DNA of 64,000 nucleotides from JADCRZ01 sp037718865 (lineage in GTDB: Bacteria; Bacteroidota; Bacteroidia; Chitinophagales; Chitinophagaceae), in assembly GCA_037718865.1 (NCBI GenBank), contig JBBJMP010000001.1, positions 372,001 through 436,000 on the forward strand, in the 5' to 3' direction. The translations under genes and the position numbers were made by a program. The notes under the pieces are model-generated. The model searched no databases, was not told the DNA's origin, and was given only the letters and a program-made list of their open reading frames with translations. The first letter of the stretch is position 1; every line of letters starts with the position of its first letter. This document shows positions 37,528 to 45,394 of this stretch, piece after piece.

Positions 37528-37548
37528 AAGACCAGATTAACTGGTCTT
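37528..37548 (-). terminator. terminator-like hairpin in the leader of the OLD gene
   Basis: Read on the minus strand, AAGACCAG and CTGGTCTT form a perfect 8-bp stem with a 5-nt loop, followed by ATTTTGT. The short U-run makes it a weak terminator; the nuclease ATG is about 40 nt further on, so it could act as an attenuator. On the plus strand the hairpin is followed by AAAAATT. Confidence 0.5.
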
Positions 37549-37553
37549 AAAAA

Positions 37554-37564
37554 TTGCAAGGAGT
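37554..37564 (-). promoter_or_regulatory. segment complementary to the tRNA-like loop
   Basis: On the minus strand ACTCCTTGCAA, exactly complementary over 11 nt to TTGCAAGGAGT in the anticodon loop of the tRNA-like element (37617-37627). It begins 7 nt after the 3' end of that element and ends 5 nt before the terminator-like hairpin. Confidence 0.55.
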
Positions 37565-37570
37565 TTGTTG

Positions 37571-37664
37571 TACGGCGTACGGGATTCGAACCCGTGTCAT
37601 AAGATTAAAAAAGTTGACTCCTTGCAAAAAATGTCTTAGGTCCTAACCACTAGACGAACGCCGC
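37571..37664 (-). tRNA. tRNA-Glu-like element with a 29-nt anticodon loop
   Basis: 94 nt. Acceptor GCGGCGT pairs with ACGCCGT (first pair G-U); positions 8-9 are TC; D-arm GTCTAGTGGTTAGGAC; anticodon stem TAAGA/TCTTA; variable TGAC; T-arm ACGGG TTCGAAT CCCGT; discriminator A; no encoded CCA. The D-arm with its flanking bases is that of bacterial tRNA-Glu. The anticodon loop is 29 nt rather than 7, with T-runs at both sides and the word GCAAGGAGTCAAC in the middle. It may be a tRNA pseudogene, a tRNA mimic, or part of the leader RNA of the OLD nuclease. Confidence 0.75.
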
Positions 37665-37750
37665 ATAATAAGGAGTTTAAAGGTAATTGATTTCGACAAA
37701 AATAAAAATTCTCTGTAAGAGTTGAAATCAAGTACCATATAGCGTGCTTG

Positions 37751-37946
37751 CAGCCAACGATGGCGCATTGGCGATGGCAGGGCATTGATGATGTCCCACC
37801 TGGAACCGCTGCTGATTTAAATATATTGCTGAAGATGATAACTAAAAGCTAAATTATTAACGTCAGCTGGAACATATGTCGATGCGGATCTATAGCTGAT
37901 GATTACAACGTCAAGCCCTGCTATTGCCAATGCACTGTTACCGGCT
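37751..37946. repeat. attC-like site 13
   Basis: CAGCCAACGATGGC, left arm GCATTGGCGATGGCAGGGC, boxes GATGTCCCACCTGGAAC, CCGCTGCTGATTTAAA and AACGTCAGCTGGAAC, right arm GCCCTGCTATTGCCAATGC with ACTGTTACCGGC. The terminal TAAC box supplies the stop codon of the fragment at 37938. Confidence 0.85.
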
Positions 37947-38099
37947 GGCTTGCGTCTGCCGAAGTTTAAAGTCTGCCATTGCTTTTTGTATATACTCTAA
38001 GTATTTCTGTTTGTCGGTCAAATACAGTTCAGATAATTTGTTTCGTGTTTGCCTCATGTAGTCAACGGCATGAAAGTCTTTTTCTAATTCATTACTCTG
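37938..38099 (-). pseudogene. small PIN-partner (antitoxin-like) gene, cut by IS3 near codon 4
   Basis: Reads NELEKDFHAVDYMRQTRNKL, ending RQTQASR. Joining across IS3 restores the start ATG AAG ACA CAG within the end of the PIN gene, giving a 56-aa protein beginning MKTQSNELEKDF. Short proteins with DFxAVxxMRxxRxKLS follow PIN-domain toxins in many Bacteroidota and are likely antitoxins (from the pattern, not shown). IS3 removes its start, so the partner cannot be made in the normal way. Confidence 0.7.
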
Positions 38100-38559
38100 T
38101 GAGGTGTGTTGATTTTGCCGGACAGTAAAGTGTCATAGGTTAATAATAATGTTTCAAATGTAGTATTATTGTTTATTGTTATCAAAGTATATGCATTGAT
38201 GCCATGCCTCATAAAACCTAATCATAAGATTAATGGGCGATAGCCCATTCCATTTCTTCTTTCTTTTTTTGGTTCTTTTTTTCTTTAGTTTTTGATTAAT
38301 CGATTCCTTGAAATACTTATCCACATTGGCTTTCAGCAGTATTTATTATATCTGTTTTTGAAATTAATCTGGCTATATTTGTTTTGCCGGAACCAAGCGG
38401 AAACAGGCTCTGCAGAGGTGCAACCTGCCAGGAATAATTCCGGACATCGACGCATACATCAGCTCTTTGACATCTTCTGTTCAGGTGGACTCAGGTTGGC
38501 CGACAGGCAGCGGTCAATGAGCTGATCGGGAAGCGCAAATTTTTTTACTTGTTTTGCTT

Positions 38560-39435
38560 TCATGTTGAAGCTAATTGTTTTTCATAATTGTTAGGAGATA
38601 AATAACCAATTGAAGAATGTAACCTGGAGGGGTTATAGTACATTTCAATAAACTCAAAAATTTTGCTATGGGAATCATCAGCGTTCAGGAACGCGCCGCC
38701 CTCTAAAAGCTCTGCTTTAAACCTGCTGAAAAAGGATTCCATATGCGCGTTGTCATAAGGATTATCGGCATCACTCATGCTTTGTGCAAGGGTACGGTCT
38801 TCCAGTATTTTTCTAAACTTGTTTCCTGCATACTGGCCGCCACGATCGGAATGAATCATTAAACCGGGAAATACTTTACGTGACCTTAATGCCTTGCTCA
38901 AAGAGGCGGTAACCAATGCTTCACGCATATGGTCCTGCAAATCCCACCCCACTATTTTCCTGGAACAGATATCCATCCGGACAGACAGATAACGAAAGCC
39001 ACCTTCGACCATGGGGATGTAGGTAATATCGCCTACCCACGCCTGGTTGATTGCCTCAGGAAAGACCAAGTCCTTGAAAAGGTTTGGGCTGATGGCATAA
39101 GGATGCCTGCTGTCGGTGGTCTTGGGAACAAAAGATCGCGGCTGTATAGCTTTGAGCGCATTGCCGACAAGATATTTGCGGACCTTATAGCGGCTTACAT
39201 GCACTTTTTGATGGCTAAGTTCAGCCACTATTCTCCTAACGCCATATCGACGCTTATGTTCCTTGAAAACGGCAATCACCTTCTGTTCCATAAAACTGTT
39301 TGTGGCTTTGATTTGATAGGTGCTTTTATTGTTCCATTCGTAGAAACTGCTGCGGCTGATTTGCATCACTTCGCATATTAACCGAAGCGGATGCTCATCG
39401 CGGATGCTATTGACAAAAGCGTACACTATTGTCAT
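38560..39435 (-). CDS. IS3-family transposase OrfB
   Basis: 291 aa. HTH_21-like start (HPLRLICEVMQISRSSFYEW) and the rve integrase core: WVGDITYIP (Asp), MIHSDRGGQYAG (Asp) and PYDNAHMESFFSRFK (Glu). Overlaps orfA by 4 bp in another frame, as expected for programmed -1 frameshifting to make OrfAB. Confidence 0.95.
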   Translation of the reverse strand: MTIVYAFVNSIRDEHPLRLICEVMQISRSSFYEWNNKSTYQIKATNSFMEQKVIAVFKEHKRRYGVRRIVAELSHQKVHVSRYKVRKYLVGNALKAIQPRSFVPKTTDSRHPYAISPNLFKDLVFPEAINQAWVGDITYIPMVEGGFRYLSVRMDICSRKIVGWDLQDHMREALVTASLSKALRSRKVFPGLMIHSDRGGQYAGNKFRKILEDRTLAQSMSDADNPYDNAHMESFFSRFKAELLEGGAFLNADDSHSKIFEFIEMYYNPSRLHSSIGYLSPNNYEKQLAST

Positions 39436-39743
39436 ATCCCGCGGCTGAAAATTCCCAAGGCTTTTTTTAAAATATCACGCTCCTGTTCGGTGCGCCGCAG
39501 TTCGGTTTTTAAACGCTCAATTTCCTCCAAAGAGTGATCGAATGTAAATGATTTTGTTCCCTTTTGATTTGAATTGCTGGAAGTGAATTGAGAAGCTTTA
39601 TACCAACGGCGTAACAAAGATCCACTAACACCCAGGGCTATTGACAACTCCGAAACAGGGCGTCCGGCAGCAATCATTTTAATAACATCTTCTTTAAAAG
39701 CTAAATCATATTTCCTGTTTGTTCTCTTTTTAGATAAACTCAT
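39432..39743 (-). CDS. IS3-family OrfA (helix-turn-helix, leucine zipper)
   Basis: 103 aa. N-terminal helix-turn-helix (YDLAFKEDVIKMIAAGRPVSELSIAL) and a C-terminal coiled coil (LEEIERLKTELRRTEQERDILKKAL). It binds the inverted repeats. Confidence 0.93.
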   Translation of the reverse strand: MSLSKKRTNRKYDLAFKEDVIKMIAAGRPVSELSIALGVSGSLLRRWYKASQFTSSNSNQKGTKSFTFDHSLEEIERLKTELRRTEQERDILKKALGIFSRGI

Positions 39744-39765
39744 TGTTGCTCAAATTTAAGCAACT

Positions 39766-40249
39766 TTACTGTCCGGATTTATTGGTGCACCTCACTGTGT
39801 CTTCATATGTCACTTCTTTAGGTGTTCTAATATCTATAATTGAATATCCAAATTTTACATTTATCAAGTTGTACTGTTTGATACGAAAACAATTTACCAT
39901 ATGTTTAAAATTCCAACTTACCAAACTGTCCACTTTCAAAATAGTCGACATGCTGATATGCTGAGCATCTGAATGATACTTTTGTGTCAGAGCACCTTCC
40001 ATAACATATTTGTCAGCAAGATTGAGTTGTTCTTCCGTAATATTGACAAGTTCAAGATTTGAAGAGGGTATGGCTTCAGGTAAATCTCTTACTTTCTCAG
40101 GTGCATCTTGAAGTTCTCCAATAGTTACGTCTGAAAGAAGAATAGTGAATTTACCTTGTCTTGCCTGATCAATAAAAGAAATCGTCCATTCAGAAAATTC
40201 CTTGTCGTAATAGCCACCCCCAAACGGATGTGTCAAGATAAAATTTCAT
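39766..40249 (-). pseudogene. PIN-domain toxin-like gene with a frameshift in a G-run
   Basis: From the ATG at 40249 the frame reads MKFYLDTSVWG and then shifts: a run of five G (40217-40221 on the plus strand as C) should be four to continue as GYYDKEFSEWTISFID. With that correction it is a PIN-domain protein (acidic residues in YLDT, GELQD and late D) of about 155 aa. Its natural end was TYEDTE; IS3 inserted at the last codon, adding VRCTNKSGQ to 39766. The missing or added G could be mutation, phase variation or a base-call error. Confidence 0.75.
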
Positions 40250-40316
40250 AGGTCAAATTTACAGAAAATGTCACTCATTTACACTGCAATGTACTTCATG
40301 CTGCTTGCCTAAAGCT

Positions 40317-40517
40317 TGCCGGTAACGTTAGGGCTTGGCGATGGGCTGGAAATTTATAATGTCAAGCCCGGAACTGTTGCCCAATAGAATTACCAAAGAT
40401 GAAGATAACAACAAAAGCTGATTAAAGAAAGTCAAGCTGGAACTACTGCTGATATTGATTTGTAGCCGATTGCTCTTCCGTCAGCCAGCCTATTGCCAAA
40501 CCCCATGTAAGCTGCCG
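40317..40517. repeat. attC-like site 14
   Basis: TGCCGGTAACG, left arm GGGCTTGGCGATGGGCTGG, inner boxes AATGTCAAGCCCGGAAC and AGTCAAGCTGGAAC, right arm CCAGCCTATTGCCAAACCCC and ATGTAAGCTGCCG. Confidence 0.8.
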
Positions 40518-40518
40518 T

Positions 40519-41193
40519 TTAGTCCACGCCGTGCATAAGTAACACCATTCTTTCTCTGTCATCGTAAATTAGTTCTTTGAATAATTTTGGCTTGTCCTTT
40601 TCTAATTCCATTATTCTGTCCAAACACTTTTTATAAACTACTGTGTCTAGGTGATATAATTTTTGATAACTCAATATTGCAGAGTCTTTTCGTCCAATTA
40701 TTTCATAGTAATTTCCAACGTTCCAATTGTAGCCGTGATTGACTTCTGCTGCGCTTGTCAAATCTTTAAAAGCATTGTCAAATTGTTTCAATTTAATATA
40801 AACGCCTGCTCTTGCAGCAAGCATTTTTGGTGAACTATAATTTTGTCCTTCGTCAAATGCTGAGAAATCTTGTAAGGCTCTTTGCAGGCTGTCAATTTGA
40901 TAATAAAGGTCGCCTCTGATAAAATAGAGGTCAAACAAGTTTCCACTGTTAAGGTTGGTGTCACTAACCATTATGTCATTAATTGCTCGAATGCTTAAAA
41001 GCTTGTCGGTTTCGGCTAATTTATAAATGCTGTCAATGACCTTTTCCCATGCTAATATTTTAGCATTGTCTGTCTCTGCTTGCTTAGAAAAATCTTGCCT
41101 AATATCTTGAAGTTGGTCTTGAAAACTTTTCTGTCTCTGCTGACAACTTGAAAGTAAGGTGATAAGTGTCAATATGTGAATACAAGTCTTCAT
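40519..41193 (-). CDS. lipoprotein with TPR-like repeats
   Basis: 224 aa. Lipoprotein signal with LLSSCQQ (Cys near residue 17). Helical repeats such as FDLYFIRGDLYYQIDSLQRALQ and AGVYIKLKQFDNAFKDL have tetratricopeptide spacing. Likely a protein-binding periplasmic scaffold; no enzymatic motif. Single-gene cassette. Confidence 0.75.
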   Translation of the reverse strand: MKTCIHILTLITLLSSCQQRQKSFQDQLQDIRQDFSKQAETDNAKILAWEKVIDSIYKLAETDKLLSIRAINDIMVSDTNLNSGNLFDLYFIRGDLYYQIDSLQRALQDFSAFDEGQNYSSPKMLAARAGVYIKLKQFDNAFKDLTSAAEVNHGYNWNVGNYYEIIGRKDSAILSYQKLYHLDTVVYKKCLDRIMELEKDKPKLFKELIYDDRERMVLLMHGVD

Positions 41194-41213
41194 AAACGGT
41201 CTGTGTCTTAAAT

Positions 41214-41415
41214 GGCAGCTTACGGCTACGGCTTTGCGGATGGCAGGGCATTTTATAATGTCCCGCCTGGGACCACTGCTGATTAAAAATATATTGTTGA
41301 AGATACCTACAAAAGCTCAATAGTAGAAGTCCTGCCCGAACAACTGATCCCATGCTGCTGAAGTCGATTGTTACCGCGTCAAGCCCTGCTATTGCAAAGC
41401 CGAGGTTGGCTGCTG
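41214..41415. repeat. attC-like site 15
   Basis: GGCAGCTTACGGC, left arm GGCTTTGCGGATGGCAGGGC, inner boxes AATGTCCCGCCTGGGAC and CCACTGCTGATTAAAA, right arm GCCCTGCTATTGCAAAGCC and AGGTTGGCTGC. Confidence 0.85.
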
Positions 41416-41420
41416 TACTT

Positions 41421-42029
41421 TCATTCTTTTGATTTACCCCAATTTTGTATCGCGTTAATTCTGTCATTTTTTTCTTTCGCAAGTACTTTAATTATATCAA
41501 ATCTTCCTCTTTCAAAAATTGGAGTTTCAGTTAAGATGTCAGAGTCAAAAGAATGAATGTAAATTCCTCTAATTACTTTCTCAACAATTACTATTAAATC
41601 ATAAACTTCTTCAAATGTAATATCAACAGAAAGTTTACCTACGTCCCTGTCTGTATGTGCATATAACTTGTTACGAAGAAGCAATATTTTCTTGGTTAAA
41701 CTTTTCTTAGAAGATAATGTATTGCGCCAATCTATGATTGCGTCGGCAGGAACATGGTGTCCCTTGTAAATATTGTTTTCAAGATTTTTTATAAATGTCC
41801 ACAGATTGTAAAAGTCTTTGTCCGACTTACTGAGCAGTTTATTTATCTCTATTACGCAAAGTCTCCAAAGCGAGTGTTGTAAAAATTGAAAATGTCGGGA
41901 ATGACTTAAATATTCAGCTTCTTCTTTTGTATCTGGCTTATGTAGATACTTTGAATAAAGGAAGTTTTCTTTGCAATTAATTAAAATTTTCCAGATTGCC
42001 CAAATGTCACTTTTTAAATCTCTTTCCAT
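41421..42029 (-). CDS. HEPN-type, AbiU2-like protein
   Basis: 202 aa, all-helical, with RNKLYAHTDRD matching the R-x4-6-H active site of HEPN ribonucleases and a layout like AbiU2-type abortive infection proteins (LWRLCVIEINKLL upstream, DLIVIVEKVI downstream). HEPN proteins cut RNA in toxin-antitoxin and abortive infection systems. No partner antitoxin is in the cassette. Family assignment is moderate. Confidence 0.65.
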   Translation of the reverse strand: MERDLKSDIWAIWKILINCKENFLYSKYLHKPDTKEEAEYLSHSRHFQFLQHSLWRLCVIEINKLLSKSDKDFYNLWTFIKNLENNIYKGHHVPADAIIDWRNTLSSKKSLTKKILLLRNKLYAHTDRDVGKLSVDITFEEVYDLIVIVEKVIRGIYIHSFDSDILTETPIFERGRFDIIKVLAKEKNDRINAIQNWGKSKE

Positions 42030-42050
42030 AAGGCAGGTTTAGTCGTATAG

Positions 42051-42250
42051 CAGCCAACGAGTGCCCGCTTGCCGACGTGTGGGTTTTCAAAGTTCATCTG
42101 TCCGAACTTCCGCACAACCGCGAACGGATGCCAAATGTAAAGAACAAAAGCTGAACAGCGTAATTTCTGCCGGGACTGAAGCTGAATAATGAACTGCTGA
42201 TGACGCAACAACATCCAGCCCACATGGCGGCAAACGGTTTGTTAGCTGCC
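42051..42250. repeat. attC-like site 16
   Basis: CAGCCAACGAGTGCCCGC, left arm CTTGCCGACGTGTGGG, inner GTCCGAACTTCCGCAC, CTGCCGGGACTGAAGC, right arm CCCACATGGCGGCAAACG and TTTGTTAGCTGCCGC. The terminal box supplies the stop codon of the next gene (42242-42244). Confidence 0.75.
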
Positions 42251-42775
42251 GCCGTTCTCTCTCGAAAGATAAGTTTTTAAGTTAGTTATCTTACCTAAAA
42301 CTTTTCGTTCGTACTTATCAAAGTTCAAGTAATTTTCTATCACTCTAATTTTATAAAGTGAAGTAAAAAAGATTTTAAAAAATTGATTAGCTGAAGCTCC
42401 ATAAAGCACAAAAAGCAAATGCTTATTTATCATTGAAAACAAAAAATAAGTAAACACTATTATTCCTATCATAACAAGAGCTGTGTATAAACTATACACG
42501 TACTTCACCAATTCAGCACTAGGATTGTTTCGTAGTTGCAATACCTCATTATATTCCAACTCGTATCCTTTTAGAGCAGACTTTATCAGCCGTTTTGACC
42601 ATACTCTCGTTAAAAATTTTAAAGCTGCAATAGATTTGAAAACACCATATTTAAAAACATCTGTAAAGAGGTTTGTGATAATTCCAAAAATTACTAATGA
42701 TAAGAAGGGCTGGTCTTTAATAAATTCGTTACACCGGTGAAGTATATTTTCGAACGACAGGAATAGAATAATCAT
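42242..42775 (-). CDS. membrane protein, cassette gene
   Basis: 177 aa. Hydrophobic helices at about residues 20-40 and 95-125 (LVMIGIIVFTYFLFSMI), with a basic central region and a charged tail ending SRENGGS. Not recognised. Its TAA stop is the core TAAC of attC-like site 16. Confidence 0.65.
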   Translation of the reverse strand: MIILFLSFENILHRCNEFIKDQPFLSLVIFGIITNLFTDVFKYGVFKSIAALKFLTRVWSKRLIKSALKGYELEYNEVLQLRNNPSAELVKYVYSLYTALVMIGIIVFTYFLFSMINKHLLFVLYGASANQFFKIFFTSLYKIRVIENYLNFDKYERKVLGKITNLKTYLSRENGGS

Positions 42776-43013
42776 AGCTAAAAATAATCAAAGTTCATAG
42801 TCTATTTGATATTCTTGTTTAAAGAATGGTCTAAGTGTCCAACAGTAAGTGGTTGCGAAGCAAAGAAGCAAACGAGTTTTCAGTAAGTGCTGCGTGAAAG
42901 ATATGCTGCACTAATTGCGTTGTATCCCTCGAAGCCTGCGTTAAGAAATAAAGATGCGGAAAATTATTTTCGCTAAGTGCTGCTAAAAATTTAGAGTGAC
43001 TGTCGCTACACGG
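42776..43013. other. gene-free stretch inside a cassette
   Basis: 238 bp with no ORF above noise and no palindrome. It contains two similar words (TTTTCAGTAAGTGCTGCG and TTTCGCTAAGTGCTGCT, 42879 and 42960) that may be remnants of a duplicated segment. Confidence 0.4.
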
Positions 43014-43217
43014 TGGCAGCTAACGTACAGGTATTGCTGCAGGTGTGGAATTCATTGTTCGTCCAGCCCGGAACCGCTGCCCAATTGAAAATATAAAGTT
43101 GAAGTTAACAACAAAAAGCCAAATAGATATTCGTCTGCCGGAACAAAAGTACAGCGATGCAAACAGCCGAAGTTTCAACGTCCAGCCACACTTGCAGCAA
43201 TACTTATGTTAGCGGCA
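43014..43217. repeat. attC-like site 17
   Basis: GGCAGCTAACGTACAGG, left arm GTATTGCTGCAGGTGTGG, inner boxes GTTCGTCCAGCCCGGAACC and TTCGTCTGCCGGAAC, right arm CCACACTTGCAGCAATAC with TTATGTTAGCGGC. Confidence 0.88.
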
Positions 43218-43223
43218 TACCTT

Positions 43224-43958
43224 TTAACTATTGTGAATGTAAATATCATAAGTGCTTGTTATGTTGTCTAATTTTGTCAATCCACAAATATTATCAAGTT
43301 TTTTAAGTTTCGGCACATACTTGATGCTTTGCAAGAAACATTTACTGTCAAAGCCTTTCTTTTTGTGAGTTATAATTTCTTCGTTGAAGTTTTTTTCCCT
43401 TTCGGTGTCATACATTGTTGCTACTTCAACTAAAAACTTTCTCCACCATGCATAATAAAAATAATTTAAATGTCTAATTGTCTTGCCCTCGTGTTTATAT
43501 GTACTAAGCATCGTATAAAACGCTAGTAAATCAAATACTGCTTGTATTTGTTCTTTGTCTATGGGTGTACCAGAAATACAACTTTCAGTTTCTTCAATCA
43601 TTGAATTGATAAAACCTTGTCTATAAGTGGACTTTGTATTGTCATTCCAATTTGCTTTTACTTCCCATGCTTTACTTCTTGATTTGCGAAGTTCTTCAGT
43701 CCGGAATTCTTTAAAAAGCTGAATTGTGGTTTGTCTTTTTTGATAACTGTTAAATTCAAAAGCTATCCATCCTGTAACACACAACGTCAATAGTGCTATG
43801 ATGGGACCAATTGTCCCACTAACATATTGACTAAATAAGTACCAAATATTTAAGTTAGGAGAAAGACTATTTGCATAAAATTTATTTACATAAACCAATA
43901 AAGGAAAAACGATAGCTAATGAAAGCAATAAAAATAATCCGATTTTTTTCCAGTTCAT
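43224..43958 (-). CDS. membrane protein with cytosolic helical domain
   Basis: 244 aa. Two N-terminal membrane helices (about residues 7-27 and 42-66), then a soluble helical domain with LFKEFRTEELRKSRSKAW and an LAFYTMLSTYKHEGK segment. The layout resembles DUF4760-type and phage abortive infection-associated membrane proteins, but the resemblance is weak and no function is assigned. Single-gene cassette. Confidence 0.65.
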   Translation of the reverse strand: MNWKKIGLFLLLSLAIVFPLLVYVNKFYANSLSPNLNIWYLFSQYVSGTIGPIIALLTLCVTGWIAFEFNSYQKRQTTIQLFKEFRTEELRKSRSKAWEVKANWNDNTKSTYRQGFINSMIEETESCISGTPIDKEQIQAVFDLLAFYTMLSTYKHEGKTIRHLNYFYYAWWRKFLVEVATMYDTEREKNFNEEIITHKKKGFDSKCFLQSIKYVPKLKKLDNICGLTKLDNITSTYDIYIHNS

Positions 43959-44017
43959 AGTAGATTTAATATTGGTGATGTCTATATCGTTTCACACTTA
44001 GGAAACGTCTTCTAAGG

Positions 44018-44222
44018 TTGCCGCTAACGGACGAGTATTGGCGAAGGCTGGATATTCGTTGCTTGTCCAGCCCGGAACTGCCGCTGAGTAAAGTAATAAA
44101 AGTACAAATTAACAAGTAAATGTTCAGTAGAATTCCGCTAAGCCTGGATGCTGTATAGTAGCGATTTTTAGTTGATTGATCTTCCGTCTGCCCAGCTTAT
44201 GCCAATACTTTTGTTGTGTGCT
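44018..44222. repeat. attC-like site 18
   Basis: TTGCCGCTAACGGACG, left arm AGTATTGGCGAAGGCTGG, inner boxes CTTGTCCAGCCCGGAACTG and CTTCCGTCTGCCCAGC, right arm CAGCTTATGCCAATACT with TTTGTTGTGTGC. 44223-44276 contains no gene. Confidence 0.82.
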
Positions 44223-44276
44223 GTACATCTATTTTGTGTTTTTAAAACTAAATTTCCATTCATTATTTACAGTTGT

Positions 44277-45116
44277 TCACCAGGCCTTTCCATAATAACG
44301 CTTGAGCCAACTGCATAAGCCAGGTAAACCCGGATATATTGTTCTTTCTGCAATGCCATTTTGGTCTAGCATATCCCGGACTTCAGACTTTGCACTCGCC
44401 TCGATGACAATTCTTAATATTAATCCGGGGTTAACAGTCGATTGCATAGAAAGAAAGTTATTGTGTGATTCATCAGGACCATTCATTATTGAAAGAAGAC
44501 CGGACTGATTCGCTATCCGGGAATCCAATGATGGCGGCTCCCAGAGCAACATAAGTGGGTTATTAACCAAGCTTGAATCTAGTGCGGCCAAATCGGAAAA
44601 GCTTTTTTCAAGCAGCCGTGTGTCATAAACCCAGGCAATACCACGTAAACTTCCTGCTCCCTGATTGTTTTGTTCGTTAAGGTCACGTAACATTCCTGCG
44701 TGCAAGCACCATATTACACCATCATCTTTTTTGTACCTCTCATCACCGCAAGCAAAATGCGCAGCTACAAGGGGCGAAGTAGTCCAATCGAGAACTCTTG
44801 TAGGTAAACCATTATGTTGAGCCACGGCAAGGACATACCACTCTGATTTTTCATCAAATGCCCCTGAGTTCGCATATTTTCTGAAACTTCGGATAAGCGA
44901 TCTTTCAATAAGGTTTGTATTTGTGTTCAGTTTCTTTGGGAGTCTTTGGAGGCTCGTTGCAAGCTCCCAAGTAGCTACATCCATTCCACGAAAAACATAA
45001 GGTGAGCGTATATGATCGCCTTCTTCTGAGCGTAATTGAACTAGCTGACGTGAATGAACCTCCGAAAGAAGTTGAGCCCATGATGAAACTCTAATTTCTG
45101 TTTCTGAAAATGACAT
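44277..45116 (-). CDS. FRG-domain protein
   Basis: 279 aa. Contains the FRG signature YVFRGMDVATWELATSLQR, then AQHNGLPTRVLDWTTSPLVAAHFA with an Arg-Leu-Asp-Trp-Thr core typical of the family. FRG proteins occur in prophages and defence islands; the biochemical activity is unknown. Less AT-rich than its neighbours, suggesting a different source. Single-gene cassette. Confidence 0.88.
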   Translation of the reverse strand: MSFSETEIRVSSWAQLLSEVHSRQLVQLRSEEGDHIRSPYVFRGMDVATWELATSLQRLPKKLNTNTNLIERSLIRSFRKYANSGAFDEKSEWYVLAVAQHNGLPTRVLDWTTSPLVAAHFACGDERYKKDDGVIWCLHAGMLRDLNEQNNQGAGSLRGIAWVYDTRLLEKSFSDLAALDSSLVNNPLMLLWEPPSLDSRIANQSGLLSIMNGPDESHNNFLSMQSTVNPGLILRIVIEASAKSEVRDMLDQNGIAERTIYPGLPGLCSWLKRYYGKAW

Positions 45117-45313
45117 AGTACCTACTTATTTTAAGCCAATATCTGTTCTACTGCAAATATTGGATATATTAAACTTAGAAAATATTTTCGAAAATAGTTA
45201 TGTAACAAGGCAAAATAGCATTGCGTTTCTGCTATAATACGATTGTTTCGTCACCTTAAAAAAATACTAATTCCGAAAACAAACGTTCAACTGAATACAG
45301 CTTCAAAAGTATA

Positions 45314-45392
45314 GCACACAACGAGTACGGCTTTGGGCAGGCGGGGAATTGCTTTCCGCCCCGCTTGCCCAAAGCCGCCCGTTAGCAGCAGC
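45314..45392. repeat. attC-like site 19, short classical type
   Basis: 79 bp. CACACAACG, then GGCTTTGGGCAGGCGGGG, a short loop, CCGCCCCGCTTGCCCAAAGCC and CGTTAGCAGCAGC. The long near-perfect stem, the AAC and GTTAG boxes and the length are those of a classical attC site. Nothing else is visible in 45117-45313. Confidence 0.88.
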
Positions 45393-45394
45393 TT

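Larger units (their letters stand above)
38100..39794 (-). mobile_element. IS3-family element
   Basis: Terminal inverted repeats TGAGGTG with an inner block CCGGACAGTAAAGT at both ends (about 33 bp with mismatches), 3-bp target duplication CTG (38097-38099 and 39795-39797). orfA and orfB overlap by 4 bp. An unusually long 460-bp non-coding part (38100-38559) follows orfB and holds nothing I can assign. Confidence 0.92.

Noticed and set aside
37488..37559. 24-residue N-terminal extension of the OLD nuclease from a TTG codon
   Set aside because: ATPase homology begins at MELKEIQIKNFRS; the extension overlaps a hairpin and a segment complementary to the tRNA-like loop.
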